Shown one piece after another: positions 46,392-59,520 of a stretch of DNA of 64,000 nucleotides. Position numbers and translations under genes: made by a program. The stretch comes from Norana najaformis (Eukaryota > Annelida > Clitellata > Crassiclitellata > Hormogastridae). Under the pieces are notes generated by a model that saw only the letters and a program-made list of their open reading frames with translations, had not been told where the DNA came from and searched no databases. The DNA lies in contig OZ029914.1 of the NCBI GenBank assembly GCA_964023275.1, forward strand, positions 36,010,424 through 36,074,423, written 5' to 3'. Within the stretch, counting starts at the first letter, position 1. Each line of letters starts with the position of its first letter.

Positions 46392-47240
46392 GTAATTTTA
46401 AAATCTTTATATGTCGTTAACTGTAATTGTATTCAAAAATTTGTCACTCATGACCGTACAACTCAAAAGCACAACGCAATAGAACAGATTTCATGCACAT
46501 TAAAAAAGCAGAGAAAAGCTAATAAGCTTATTTTGTAAGTTCGTAGGCAACCTGTTTCAAAAAGATGTACCAACCTCACATCTATTCTGAACCGTGAAAG
46601 TTCGGACCGGCGGGACAACAAGTTCACTGCCACGGCAGAAGGAAGAGATCTGCGGCCAAGCATGATAGATGAGACCGGGACACAATTCCTTTACAAACGA
46701 TAGAGCTTAATCTGCGAGACAATTATGCATAGGCATTATTAGCATTCTACACTCGATGGCTTTTTGCATAGATAATTTACCAGTGCATTTCCTCCTCGCA
46801 TAGGCGTACAGTCGCTCAGCGGAGTTGCAACATTTACGACAAACCGCAGTTGGTTAACGTGGGAAGGCTTCCTGAAGAAGGTCCAGATCAGAACCCTGGA
46901 AGCCAAAGAAGTTTGGATCATTTAGCATAAAATTGATCACATTTGGGTCACTTTTGTTTGTGCTGTTCTACGATCTGGACATTAATAGCGAAACATATAT
47001 AGTTAACAAATCATTCTGGAAAACTCTTTATTGTAAGATTTTCAGCGGCCACCCATGAGAATGCATATTTTGCATAGGAGTTTATCGGACTCTGTGTTAG
47101 GTATAGCGCAAATCAGGATCGGCAATTAACATATATTATTTGCATGCATCTTTATCATCCCAGTAAGTGATTTCTGTAATAACTCCTAAGCATGGTTACT
47201 TTAGATCCAAATTAAATTCTGTTATAACTGGATATTGTAG

Positions 47241-47386
47241 GCAACGACTATGAAGACAAGAACAACCTGGACTTCATGGCTTTGATATCTCTGCAGAAGT
47301 TTTCAGGCCAGTGGAAGCTGAACTCGGATCTAGCCAGTGCTCTTTTGACCACGCCTGAAATCCTGCTGAAATCAGTTTCTCTTAAG
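47241..47386 (+). pseudogene. Copy of VWA5A-like exon 14 in C2
   Basis: Same length (146 bases) and phases as 33658-33803, with intact splice sites and no stop. The translation differs by only a few residues (NDYEDK for NDCEDK, NSDLAS for NSVLAS). With no upstream VIT or VWA exons in this copy it cannot make a full protein alone, but it could serve as an alternative downstream exon of the main gene. Confidence 0.7.
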
Positions 47387-47949
47387 GTAAATGCAGCCAT
47401 GATTAAATATGTCAGTCATAAACTTTCTCGTTAGCTAACTCGAAACAATTAGCTTATTCACAGGCGATCTGCCAAGTCAAAATTTGCAGATTCAGTTTCG
47501 GTTGAGACCTCTAATTTCATATACTGCAGAAAATGATAGCAGCGTGAACACTTCGCCACTCAAATAACATAACCCAACAAGGGTTTTAGGTGGTACAGCA
47601 GATAAACTTCCAACTGCTGATCAAGTACATCTACAGAGGTTTACTTAGCACTGGTTGTGATAACTAATAAAAAAGAGACTAATATTCAAAACCAAAATTT
47701 GTATTAAGCTATATCCCAAACAGGTAAACTTTGATTGCGAGTGCCGCTAACTTATCTTCTCGGTGTCTCATGATGCTAAGTTTTAATTATAAGTTAATTT
47801 TAATCTAATTACATTCATAATCTAGTTCAAGGACCAAGATTCTAAATAAAGCGCATACTTTAAAAAGTTTCTGCTGTTACAAGCAAAATCAGTTTTTAGT
47901 GTTTACCTTGAAATGTACTCATACTGTTCAGATGTTTTTCTCGTTTCAG

Positions 47950-48132
47950 TCTGCTGATGTCTGGGCTACAGTTATAGTTATCGCTTACTTGGAAGATAAA
48001 TTTGCTGTCAAGAAAGATGAATGGGAATTGGTTTTGATTAAAGCCAAGCACTGGCTGCAACATCAAGACCTCGAAGGATATAGCCCGGAGGATCTGATCG
48101 AGAAAGGAAGAATTTTCATTTGTACGCTGTGA
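47950..48132 (+). pseudogene. Copy of VWA5A-like terminal exon 15 in C2
   Basis: Acceptor CGTTTCAG kept; frame intact to the stop at 48130-48132. Changes are mild (ATVIVIAYLEDKF, IKAKHWL). It could act as an alternative terminal exon of the gene ending at 34622, about 13.5 kb upstream. Confidence 0.7.
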
Positions 48133-49990
48133 AGAAATTACTGGCACTATATCTGCTTGGTCATTTTTGTATGAGGTTGCTAGCGGTTGATTTTTGTTCT
48201 TTTTTGTTGCATATTCTGCTTCGGGTCACTTTTATCTTTAATGAGGACTGGCCAGGAAAACTGCTTTGCTTTCTTCAAATACTTTAAAGTTTTTTTGTAA
48301 TTCAAGGTGTATTGTTTAATGTAAAATTTATTATGGTCACACTTATACAGCTAGAATTTTTTCATCCTGAGACTCATAACTTAGTTGAAAATGCTGTTGC
48401 TTCAGTTTGTTCCATCTAGTTAAAACTATTTTCATGATTAAACCAGTTGCCAGTTGTTAGTATATTTTGTGATTACATATGCTATCAACCTCAAGGCCTA
48501 ATTTTGGAAAGCAAATCGACAGTCACCGTCAGTAAAATCCTGTTGATTATTTTATTGCTAAATATTTCATGATTAAAAATAGGCTTACATATTAACATAG
48601 TGTTAAATTGTTACATTTATAACTGCCACAAAGTCAAGGTTCTAGCGATTATAATCTTCTTAAAGATTCACATTAAAAAATTACTTGACAGAAACCTCAG
48701 AACAGAATATTTGACTACGCGTAGCATACTGTTCCATTTAGAGTCCCTCTCACAAGAAACATTTTAGATCAACTTCAGTCGCATCTTTTCAGCTCACTTT
48801 CTATAAATTTCTTGCCCCATATTGTATAGCCTATATTGGCTTCGTACTGGAATCAAGCAGTTGACCTTCGATTTTTATTTTGATCGACAGTCTACGGATG
48901 GTATTAATCACTGATAATTATTTAATCTTATTAAAACAAGCACAAGATTGAAAGCAACCAATAAGCAGATTAACCTGTATGCGAAATGGTCGCCGTTTGG
49001 TTTCGATATCACCTTAAAAATCGTACTTTGATGCAACTCCTTCTAATTTGGTCCAGATGAGAATTATTACGACTTTCAGCAGCCACGGGCATAGTGTCTA
49101 TTGTGAAAAATTGCATGCATAGTCTTCGCATATCTTTAAAGATTCAAAATGACAAAGTCGGCTCTGTTACATCAAAGAAAAACCAGAAGGATGATCCGGT
49201 GACAAGATTTTTTGAAACTCACACTGTCGACATATGGTATCTTTATGGCAAAAGTGACAACTAATGGTAAGCACCATATGAAATCCAGCAGATTGAAAAT
49301 AAGTCTCATAACATCGCTTTTACTTTTTACTTCAAAAATGCAAAAACATTAGCACGTTAGCTCATGCACCACCCGCTCAGTTAACGATTTCTGGAATCTC
49401 GAAAGCGTGTAGGCTGGAACCTTAAAGTGAGACAAAAAAGCTTTTTCTGCATCCAGTAAAGTCTTCATCAAAATCAGGAATACGCTAGGAACTGATTTTA
49501 TGGTAAGAAGCAAAGTGTGCAAAGCTATATAAAGACTCTTTAGAGCCCTAGTTTATCGATTCGCTGCAGGACATGTATGCAACTGGCTTCGCCTTGCAGA
49601 TCTACTGTATACTGCAGTTTGGATAAATCAGGGACCCATCACATGAACACAGTGAATCTTATACTGGTAAAAATTCATTAGGTCGCGTTAACAATCACTG
49701 TTTCAAGGAATTTATTAGCTGAGTTCTTGTTCTTGTTTTAATCTTCTTTCATTCTTGTTATTTTTGTTCCTGTCCTTCTTGTTGTGCTTCATTTTCTCCT
49801 TTTCTTCCTCCCATTCTCCTCTTATTCTGGGTAATTCCGACCTAAGTTTGTGAATTTAAGATAACTAAAAATTTGAGAATGGCGCTGACTTCAAGTTCAA
49901 ACACGATCTCGTTTCATCAGTTTCTATTCTCTATCTATCCCTGTCTCTGTATGTGTCTCTATCTCTGTCTGCCTCTCTCTGTCACTCTCT
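48133..49990. other. 3' flank copy in C2
   Basis: Homologous to 34623-36494. No gene recognised. A decayed tRNA-like stretch lies near 48985-49055. Confidence 0.6.
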
Positions 49991-49999
49991 GTTTTACTC

Positions 50000-50410
50000 T
50001 CTAGTGACGAACTCAGCGTTGACGTGAGACGACGTCAAGCTGCTATGTACTAGGATTTCTTCAATGCTGCACGAAGGTGGATATTATGTTCTGACAGATC
50101 CTTCTCTACGACTCTATTCTAAACTGTACTAGGTCGACCAAGTGGTCTTCTCCATTCCCTCAGGGGCTTGTTCATTGTGGCTCACATGACTCTCCGGTGG
50201 TCCTGATCCTCTGCAGCACGAGCGACATGCTCGAAGAAACGCTGTCTGAGCTTCCGGTCTGTGATTGATTACATCGATTTTCTAATGATCGCGAAGTTGA
50301 TGACACGGTCGGATTACGGACTCTGCACGATCCTCCTCAAGCATCGTATTATGTCAAAGGTGTCGAGATGCGCAACATGAACGGCTGCTGCAATAGCGTT
50401 ATGAGCTTTA
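50000..50410 (-). mobile_element. Non-LTR retrotransposon C-terminal remnant in C2
   Basis: Copy of 36495-36930 with different breaks (for example GTCGGATTACGGACTC in place of GTCGGATAATGGACTC). It was carried by the duplication. Confidence 0.55.
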
Positions 50411-51546
50411 CACAATTGCAATCGCTCACGTGACCCTCAAATATAAAGTTAGGAAAATCAGGCACATTGATGTACACACATAGAAACGGGAGGAGGCGAA
50501 TAGACGGATATTCAGAAAGTAATAGACAAGCAGACATACAATTCCAGGACCACACCTTAGATGGCTGCTGTTGACTGAGGCGCTCATAAAACATGGAGAT
50601 TCACACCTTGAATTACGCGCTGCATCTCTTTAATGCAATAGTGCAGTGTCAAGGCCACGAGGTTTGCGAGTTTGAACACAATCCTTTCCAAATAGACACA
50701 CGAGATTCATGCGAATTCGATCAAAAATCTATCGAGGGGTCACTGACAAATATAACTCAGGTGTTTGACGAACTGCGGTTATCACTGATTTTTAGCTTCG
50801 GTTAGTCTTAGCACGGCTGATGTTCTAAGAAAATCTCAATGGTGGAATGATCTGTTGGACAGTCAATTACAATAACAGCACTTCAATAACTGGACATTAA
50901 TTTGTATTTCTCTTTTTAATATAAGATCTCTCCTCTACTAATTTTGCATGCAGGTATAATTGTTCCCACACACAATATATCATCACAAACACAAGCAGCG
51001 AAATGTTTATCTTTGTACAATGCATGAACAACCGTATAGGAAATTGTTATAAATTGAATGTCTGGTCACAGTTGTTATACAAAATAAAACTGTGGCATAT
51101 TTAAGCATGGACATAAACTAAGTTGAGTTGTGACTCAAATGCAGGTTTTGTGTTGTATTATGCGGAAATACATAGTTGCCTCTTGCCTCATAGTTTACCT
51201 GTTTTTTTCCGAATCATTATGGTCCTCGAGGATGCATAAGACGTCATAAGCTAATTACCTCTTTCAAGTAGGTAGTATTACAATGATAAGTTTGTGGCAT
51301 AATCTTCTTTTAAACGCAATGACCAGCCATGGATGTCACCGACTATTGGAAACAGATAATCAACCCGTGCGTTTTCCATTTTATGCGGTCCGTTCATAGC
51401 AGTGTTCCAAAACATTAACTTCTGTACGATTTGTGTTTCTTCTACCCCTGCACCTAACTCATAAATGTTCGCTTGCAGAATGGACGACTTATAGTAGTTA
51501 ATAATTAAAATCTTCCAACCGTGAGAGTTACTTCATTTATCCATAT

Positions 51547-53097
51547 TGTGACGTTCCTCACCCTGCCTCCCGAATAGACGTATTTCCGAGGTGTTGGTCT
51601 GACAAGTTAAACTTCACACGGACGACTGTTATCAACACGCGGCCTACAGTTGAAACCGCAACGTAAGGCTCTTAGGGTCTTCAAGAGAGTGAAGCAGCGA
51701 AATTCGCAATGTAAGTAAGTAAGTAAGTATTCTTTGATTAGCATGAGTCAAACGCCCACACTTTACAACGACAATGCACACAGCAATATAATAAATGACA
51801 TGAACAATGTAAAATAGGGCCTGAATGGCAACTTAATAAAAAATTATGTTTAAATAGTTCAGAGTACAGAGCCACAACTTTTAGGACAATCTGGCAGAAT
51901 TGATAAATTGATCTACTGAAAAAGTTACAATTTTCTATATTTATACAGTGATCGAACGACAAAGGATTTTTTATGGAGCAATGTGTGAAAGTTTGGCAAT
52001 TCAAAATTATGTCCCATCTCCCGCAAGGTGAAACCATGTGAGAGCTTAGCTGGAAGTAACTGGTGAAGGCAGTGGTTAGGCTCCTGGATGCTTCTAAAGA
52101 ATTTCATTTCAATTTTCTCGCAATAATTTTCCAATTTTATACTATCACCATTCAAGAGGCCACTACGCACAGCGCGGCGTAAAAAGGAGTCGATTCTCCC
52201 AATTAATTCTTTTGACAGGAAACTACCCCATGATGGGAGAGCATAGGTAAGCCTGGAGACTACAAGAGCTTGGAAAATGCTTTGTAATTTATTGGAAGGC
52301 ATTCCCTGCGATCGAAGGATTTTTAGTGGGTAAGGGCGCTGACTGCAAATATCAAAATAAAAGACACCTGGTCGTCAAATTTCAGATCTTCTCTAAACAA
52401 AACACCCAACAGTTTAACAAGTTTAACTCGTTCAACGCAATAATAGGATCAGGGAAGGATAAGAATCTAGGGCTCGGTCTGTAAAATATAATTTCTTTGG
52501 TATTTGAGACATTAAGTATCATTTTATTCCTATAAGTCCAATTCTTAAAATTAGCGAATTCAATTTCAAGGCTAACAGGAGAGTTTTGTGGAACAAGTAG
52601 ATTGGTGTCATCTGCAAACTTAAAGAGAATGTTACCCGGAGAGACAGGCTTTAGGTCATTTTCCATAAGAATGTAGAGGCTACTATGTCCAATGCCAGAT
52701 CCTTGAATAACACTGTCAACCTTTTATTACGCGAACAACACTTTTCTACAGAAGAAATCGTAGCTGTGAGCGTCCTATGGCGTGGGCACATGTCTAGGTT
52801 TCGCTGCGTCCGTCGTCATTATGTGCTCACTGAAGTACGAAACCGAACTACTGAACTACTACAGTTCCCTACAACGTCACTACTCTTCTGCTACTAGATC
52901 ATCCACGCCACAAATACACTCGTCCCCTCTCTTTCCCCTGCTTTCTTTTTGCTGGTCGATGATCGATGCTCATATAGGCCAAAAGTGCCAGATCTGAAGT
53001 GCTGCAAAGTGCTTTTAAGTACCGGTAAGTGCTGCTAAGTGTTCTGAAGTGCCTTAAATGCTGCTAATGGCTGTAAATGTTGCAAATTGGTGTTAAA
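51547..53097. mobile_element. Probable solo LTR in C2, interrupted by a LINE
   Basis: Homologous to 37401-38011 in C1. It starts TGTGACG and ends with a GTGTTAAA-like end that has lost the ACA. It is split by the insertion at 51713-52713. Confidence 0.6.
51713..52713 (-). mobile_element. 5'-truncated non-LTR retrotransposon, C2 only
   Basis: Two minus-strand frames code the palm and C-terminal part of a reverse transcriptase: QGSGIGHSSLYILMENDLKP and FADDTNLLVP (catalytic FADD) at 52382-52710, then QALVVSRLTYALPSWG and LIGRIDSFLRRAVRSGL at 51925-52302. They are separated by a frame break. The 3' end is a (TTAC)n tail, not poly(A). C1 shows the uninterrupted site (GTAATGTCAACC), so insertion followed the C duplication. 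Possible imperfect target duplication: CAATGT and CACTGT. Confidence 0.85.
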
Positions 53098-53555
53098 GCG
53101 CCACAATATTTTACTCATCTTGGAAAGAATCCATTCAAACCCAAATTGAAATTCGTCAGTTAAAATTACATGCCTAAAAAGAAAAGAAATAAAACATTTT
53201 GTAGGGCGACTTTAGGAGTTTGTGCCTTGGCAGCATGATAAAAGAACGAGAGATCCAGCGAAACTAAAACAAAAGATGACTCTGGTGCACGATAGGTATA
53301 TTTTTACTGTTGGTCTATTTTTTTTCACAATGTTACGAAGTTCCAAAAATTACAGATGCTTGAGTTCAAAACAACTATGGTCAAATAAGGTCACAAAGCT
53401 TCGATTTTGAAAGGTTAACTATTTCATTTTCACGAAAACGATCTGGGTACTGATAGTGACGCTAACTAATAAAACGGAAATGAAGTAAGCAACTTCTTTC
53501 AATAAAATAGTAATAGCTTCTACCGTAGGAAACATACACGAGCTAGTCAGCAGAG

Positions 53556-53944
53556 TCAATCCTGTTTGACGCATACCTGGCCGATCGTCTGCAAAGCCGT
53601 CGAGTTTCCGATAACGTTAATGACGCTCGTGACATTTCTCTTGCTCTCCTGGCGCTCTCTCCTGCAGAACTTCTGGCGAAGATACTTCTTTACTGGTTCC
53701 AATTTAGCAGCGTAGATGAACGGATTGAGACAGACGTTCAAGAAAGCTACGAACACCGTGACGTAGCGGACATCGGAACTTAGTTTCTTCAGAATGTGCA
53801 GATTATAGAGAAAGAAGTAGAGACGATTTGGAAACCAACAGAGAACGAAACAGACCGAGATGATCAGGAACGTTTTGATGACATTCATTTGGGTTCGTAT
53901 GGCCAACTGCTGAGCAGCGCTTTTCATCATGTTGTTGAAGTTTA
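53556..53944 (-). CDS. GPCR-D exon 2 (TM6-TM7 and C-tail)
   Basis: Acceptor CTGCAG, phase 1 in, rebuilding Val before NFNNMMKSAAQ. TM6 carries CWFP and TM7 carries NPFIYAAKLEP, followed by KKYLRQKFCRR with a possible palmitoylated cysteine. The tail ends QVCVKQD. It joins 56075-56675 to give a 329-residue receptor. It is closer to GPCR-E exon 2 (63354-63742) than to GPCR-C exon 2. Confidence 0.86.
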
Positions 53945-54283
53945 CTGCAGATAGAACAAGAATATCATTCCATGCGCACAAAACAATTCCTCTTGATCTC
54001 TGGTTTGGACAATAGAAAAGCAGAATGTAAGATGAAGAAACAAACGAAGATCGTTTCAGACATTAATCGGACAAACGATCCGAATGATTCATTATATTAG
54101 AAGGGAATCTTAAAATCCTTAACATATTATCCAATATTGTTGAAAAGGAGAAACGAGTTTGCTTAGGAAAAAATTGAAAACCTTTGGTTCTTAAAACGGC
54201 AAATGCAAAAGAAACTGATTGAAAATTTTGTATGCAGGCCGATGACTATGACATTGATTATGGCGATACAAGTCGCGGTGATG

Positions 54284-54410
54284 ACGATGAATAGGATAAT
54301 GATTACGATGATGATGATTGAGGTGATGGTGATGACGATTATAAATACAATTACTATAATGTGATGTTGGTGGTAATGACGAAGATAATGATTACTAGAT
54401 GATGATGTTG
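54284..54410 (+). repeat. Degenerate (GAT)n tract in the GPCR-D intron
   Basis: Broken GAT/GAC triplets, the C2 counterpart of the array starting at 39176. Confidence 0.85.
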
Positions 54411-54560
54411 ACATTGTTGATAATGAAGATGACGCTCGTCGACGATCCTTCGTAGTTGTCAGCAATCGCGTTTTAAACCGTCCAATAACTCGAAATGTAG
54501 AGTAGCGTTAACTGGAGTAAAGACACAGTCTTTGATTTTTAAAATTATAATTAAACGAAT

Positions 54561-54743
54561 ATATAGCGGCTCTTCGGACTACTGACAACACCAGGATTTA
54601 ACCTTATCAATCATTTTATTCACTAAACAAACTCTTTTGTCCATTGCCCGCCATTATTATACCATGTCTATCTTCTCCACCCCTTTTATATATCTTCCTC
54701 TCTAGAGTCCACATCTCATGACGTCATAGTCCGACACAACAAA
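54561..54743. mobile_element. C2-specific insertion of about 185 bp
   Basis: C1 reads AATTAAACGAATAGTTCAAT without interruption near 39460. C2 has about 185 bases between the same flanks, starting ATATAGCGGCTC and ending CGACACAACAA. Possible AAT target copies lie on each side. There is no open frame; it may be a short non-autonomous element or LTR fragment. Confidence 0.6.
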
Positions 54744-56074
54744 TTAGTTCAATAGCAACTGTACTTGAATCGTCACAGTTTCTAAACGTACGAATCTACA
54801 AGTGACATTTGTAACTCAAACTTTCAGCTAAGCACCCGACAGACCAATGCTACAAACCTTTGCCCTTCCTTACATTGCATTTGAGTCCGCTTATATAGGC
54901 CTTTCAATGCCAAGATAGCAGACCAGCCTAAACTTGTTTAGAAGAGCGAGTGCTGATGAAAACCCATTGCATTTCTGGAAGAGACGGCAGTAAAACTTCT
55001 CACACTTGGGCAAAAAACTTTTATTCAATATCAGCATCCAGCTTTGCTGGTAAGGCAATGTTTTCAAAGTGTGACTGGATATTAAACCTGAAGGGCAGGG
55101 AGTTAAGTGACACCGTACCGAGCATACATTCTATTTGCAATGCATGGCAATTATCGTAAATTAATTCCCACAAGCCGTTCTGAAGAAGAGAGAAAGTAGA
55201 AGTATCAGCTATGGCAAGCCAGGAGTTTTCACAGACTCACTGAATAACAGTAAATCTAACTGTTTCTGAAGCATATAGGCCAACTTCGTATAATATAAGT
55301 CCAACTTAGTAGCTATTGGCCAGATCTATTGTTTTACTCTGTAAATACATGAAGCATTGATTACTTTATTTCACCTTCATACTGATATAGATTGATAAAT
55401 TTTTCCAGTCACGGGCATTCTTTTCTCTCTCTTTAGCCCAGTTACATCTAAGTAAGTAAGTACTTTTATTTGTACACGCTGCTCTGAGCTCCTTGCTGCT
55501 TATTCGAAGTCTTTTTTCAGTCGAAACTGGTTGATTTTTAGGAAGTCGATTCAGGTGAGTTTTATTTCAAGTTGTCGACTTCAAGTCATTTAGAGACAAC
55601 TAGTTACCATAATCATATAGCGGCTGAACTGAGGGACTCCCAGGTCTATTTGCTAGTTTCTGAATATTCACCCGTCCACGTACTAATCCTAAAGGGCTTT
55701 GTTTAGCATCACTACAACTCTTAATCCTATTAAGGTCAACGGGTAAAGAATTCAAGCTAGATTTTATTTTTCAGCGCCACATAAAATCTGCATCAGAGTA
55801 ACTAGCTTACCATTGGCTCTTAGTTATGTCAAATCCATATTAACCAGGCGGCTGTTGAGGCGGTTTCAATTCTAGGTTGTCCAAGGATCGGGTAGATGAA
55901 GCTGCTTACTTAAAATCTGCGCATTTTAGCTAAGTACTTAATTATTTAACCGATCAATTCTGAGAAACTTGTTATAACGCAATGTTGCAAGAATTAAATA
56001 CTGGAACACTGAACGACCCAACCGCTCTTCCTTACCAGCTATAATATCTGATAGGCCTATATTGTGACACGTAC

Positions 56075-56675
56075 CTGGAAGAACACGCTTCCGTGCGACT
56101 TGCAGTATTCGTGAATAGCAGAAAACGAAGACCACAAGCGGCACAATGAAGTTGAACAGAAACAAATAGACAGCGAAGGCTCTGGCATTTATTGCGGCCG
56201 GGAAATTGATGTAAGCCACGCACTGACCATCTAGGACAACCGTGCTCCATATGCTAACGAATGCGTCTAAAACGACATCAAAGTTTAGCCACGTGAAGGT
56301 GATCGCCACATAGTACATCCACGGACGAAAGTGTCTCTTGTGGAAAACCGCATGAACAATTTTCACGTATCTCTCCAGAGTCAAGACGACCAAATTGGCT
56401 GTGGAACAACCCAAGAAATACCATACCAGCCACTCACCGACTAGTATTTTACAGAGAAGCATTCCCCCAGTGTCGCTGTAAACGATGTCTAGTATTTTAA
56501 AGATGTAGCAGATTAGGAGTAGTAAACAGCAGAGGAAATCTAAAATCATCTGATTGAAAACAATGACCATCTCATTTTTTCGTGCTTTCGACAGCACAAG
56601 AGCCAGAATCATTAGAAGGTTAGCGCTCCCGCCAATTACACCAATCGCGATAACTGACCCTTCAAAAACACCCAT
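56075..56675 (-). CDS. GPCR-D exon 1 (TM1-TM5), rhodopsin-class receptor
   Basis: Codes residues 1-200 of an intact class A receptor. Landmarks: eight-residue N-terminus, TM1 asparagine 19, TM2 aspartate 46, cysteines 75 (TM3) and 152 (ECL2), ERY 101-103, TM4 tryptophan 129, TM5 with IVPLVVFVFCYSR (proline 179). The donor CCAG/GTACGT is full consensus, phase 1. An open frame continues into the intron for 44 more codons, which would give a receptor lacking TM6-TM7 if the intron were retained. The intron is about 2.13 kb. Ligand unknown. Confidence 0.88.
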
Positions 56676-57034
56676 TCTTACAATTAATAATTAAACGGTA
56701 AAATTTATTAAGATAAGTTAACGCAAAGAAGAAATACTGAGTGAAGATTTCACGAATTGCGTATATCAATACAATGAAATATCCAACTGTAGCTTAGCCA
56801 TTCGATTTTCAGATTTCTGAAAATGCTATTGACGAGTGGACTGCCTTATACAAGATGCAGCTCATCAGCTGATCGTATCTGTTGCGCATTCGCTCAGTTC
56901 CTCGGTCGTTTGGTGGCGCACACGCACTTTCTATCCAAGAACAAAATGGTCCTATATCATATTATTCTTTGGCTCCTTATATGTTCCGTATTATTACACC
57001 TACCTGCGCACACGTTGATGTTTGGCTTACGCAG

Positions 57035-57090
57035 AATGTTAGCGATCCCGCCACTGGGACCAATCGCGAAAACTGACTCTTCCTTTTTGT
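57035..57090 (-). pseudogene. Decayed TM1-coding remnant upstream of GPCR-D
   Basis: Codes EESVFAIGPSGGIANIL, 11 of 17 residues identical to the GPCR-D start (EGSVIAIGVIGGSANLL) without gaps. Copy of 41755-41815. Confidence 0.5.
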
Positions 57091-59185
57091 AAAGCCTTAC
57101 ATATTCGTCCATTAGTTTCATATGTCTTTTTCGTGTATTGATTTTTTCTGAACAGTGAAACTTGCCAGCGAACAAACATTCTGAAATTCAAGCCTCTATC
57201 AGATTCAAATAAAGCACAATACAAATGTTTAGACATGTACATTATGTTTTTAATTTGCTTTTATATGTGATGTCATTCAGGTGTAAGCCTAAGACTCATC
57301 TATTTCAGCTTGCTTACCCATCGTAGCTTAACTTCTGATTTCTCTATCTAATGGAATTCGACCTGCTGACTTTGATAGGCTGCTAATCTTGGTACAAGTA
57401 AAATAAAAATTTGAAAATATCTTTCACCTACATATTCCCCCTATTAAAGAGAAAGCGGATTAGCAAAAATCTTTTCACCCTTTTTAGAAGAAGCGAGGCT
57501 CTGTTGGCGCCAATAGTGACTTAAAAATTCCAAGCATTTTTCATTATTGTTGCAAAAAGGTTTAAGAAGCGCAGTTTCGAAACTTTCCACTTTCTATTCT
57601 GAAGACGTGCTTTCATATTAATGTCATAAAAAATATCAATTACTGATTAATAACATAATACCAACTTTCGAGTCTTGACAGCTGAGAAGGTTTTGCAAAA
57701 ATAGAAAAAATCTTCAGAGGCCTCTCCAAAGCACTCTAAATTTATTACTTACTCATTCTAACAAGTTGTTTGACAATGAATCAACTATATCTAATAGCAT
57801 TGAAGGTTCTCGAGATCTTTTACCTACCCCGATGGTACGAAAGTTTTGATTCAGCCTGGCAAATATGCTACCTGAATTTGGACCTTGGATAACTAGCTCC
57901 AAAGACCAGCTCCGTGCACCGACACTATAAGCTTTATGGAAAGCTTACGAGTTTACCCAGACAACGGCAACTTTATCATTAGTGTCGACAGCTACTCGTT
58001 TTCTTTTAAAAAAAGAAGTGCTCACTATCCCAAGCGGAAAATCCCCAAGCGATTTACAGACAAATTGTAAATCGTTGTTAAAATCAAATTGTTGTTAGAA
58101 TTCATTGTTAAAATCAGCGACATCTTATTATATATGACTATCAAGTTTACCCTGTTTTTGGATGGTGCTTGCACCCGTCTGCAGATTCATGCCGGGCCCC
58201 AATACTTCAACGTCCTAGCGAATCCTTCCGCCTAATTTCCGTTTCCGTGTGTAGATTGAATTCTCGTGAGGTTCGCCTCGTTTGTTGTTTCTTAAAATCG
58301 CAGGCATCTGTTTCTTCTAAACGATTCAGAAACAGGCCGTCGGCTCGATGTTTTGTCTGTTAGATTTTCGCGCCTTTTTATTCTCTGTTGTAGTTTAATG
58401 AACGATCGATTCTTCTACACAAGGGATGACATTTCCCAGCACGACCGTCCATTGGTCGCCCTTGCAGCCGTTGGCCACCCTCGTCCATTCTGTGGATTCC
58501 AGTAGAGACTCCTCGTCACGACAAGAAGGCTTCTACTTGCACATTTACTTTTGCGATTGATATAGTCAGGTATGCCTACATTGTAATATTTTGGTGTTTT
58601 ATTTTATTTTTTGTGCAATATTTTGGCATAGATCCTGCACGTTTGAAAAACGTTGACTGGCAACCGAACATCATATAATCGAATTCAAACATGGGTTTAT
58701 TAACGTATTGTCTCGGATTATTGATCTAAATAGGACTTTTCAGGATTGCCACGTGGCTCTTTCGAAAATACCGGACACATATGCTGATGATATGGAGTTC
58801 GCCACAAAGACAGGAATCCGCGAAGCTCACAACTTAGTTATTCTTCGTATCTAAAACACGCACGTTTGATACACCACGATCAATATCTGCAGCCGTCGGC
58901 AGCGTAAAGACACAGTCACACAGAAACTGATTTGTGAGTGGGGCTCCAATCACATTAACACCCGTTTCCTCCTTTAGCATGGCTTAAATAGCGAAACTGG
59001 ATGTTGAGTTTAAATAGCTGTAGTAAGAAAACAGACAAACTTTAACGGCAGATAAAAACTCTCATATTTTCCTGGACAGATGGCAGAAATACAGGATTGT
59101 CCGATTCAAAACCAGACACCTTATTTTGGTGCGGCTTATTGTGGCCTACTTGCGATTCATAACCATAGACGAATACTCCACCACT
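57091..59185. other. Non-coding DNA upstream of GPCR-D
   Basis: C2 counterpart of 41816-43894. It has an extra 60-base stretch near 58870-58930. No gene recognised. Confidence 0.55.
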
Positions 59186-59285
59186 GCAGTACTCGAGTAC
59201 TGCCAGTCCCAAGTCTGGAGAATGGAGGAGGGCGACGCCATAAGATGTGGTCAAACACTGGACGTGCTACTACTACTACTAAAGA
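59186..59285 (+). repeat. RTE-like LINE 3' tail with (TAC)n end, C2
   Basis: Counterpart of 43895-43996. Its right part is repeated at 59968-60045 because of the composite insertion. Confidence 0.5.
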
Positions 59286-59520
59286 TAAGCGAAAGACAAG
59301 AGAGCACCTGGCGAACAGAGAGAAAACAATTTCGCCCTCTTGCGAATGAAACTTAAGAAAAACGCAATCCTCAACATAGCATCTTCAGACGACTAGCTAA
59401 CAAGCACAGCTAACCAAAGAGGTATGTTGTTAGGCACTCTTAACTAATAAGATGATAGTTATTACGCAGTCGCAGCTAATGAGGTATAAATAATTACGCA
59501 ATATCAGAGCTTAATATATT

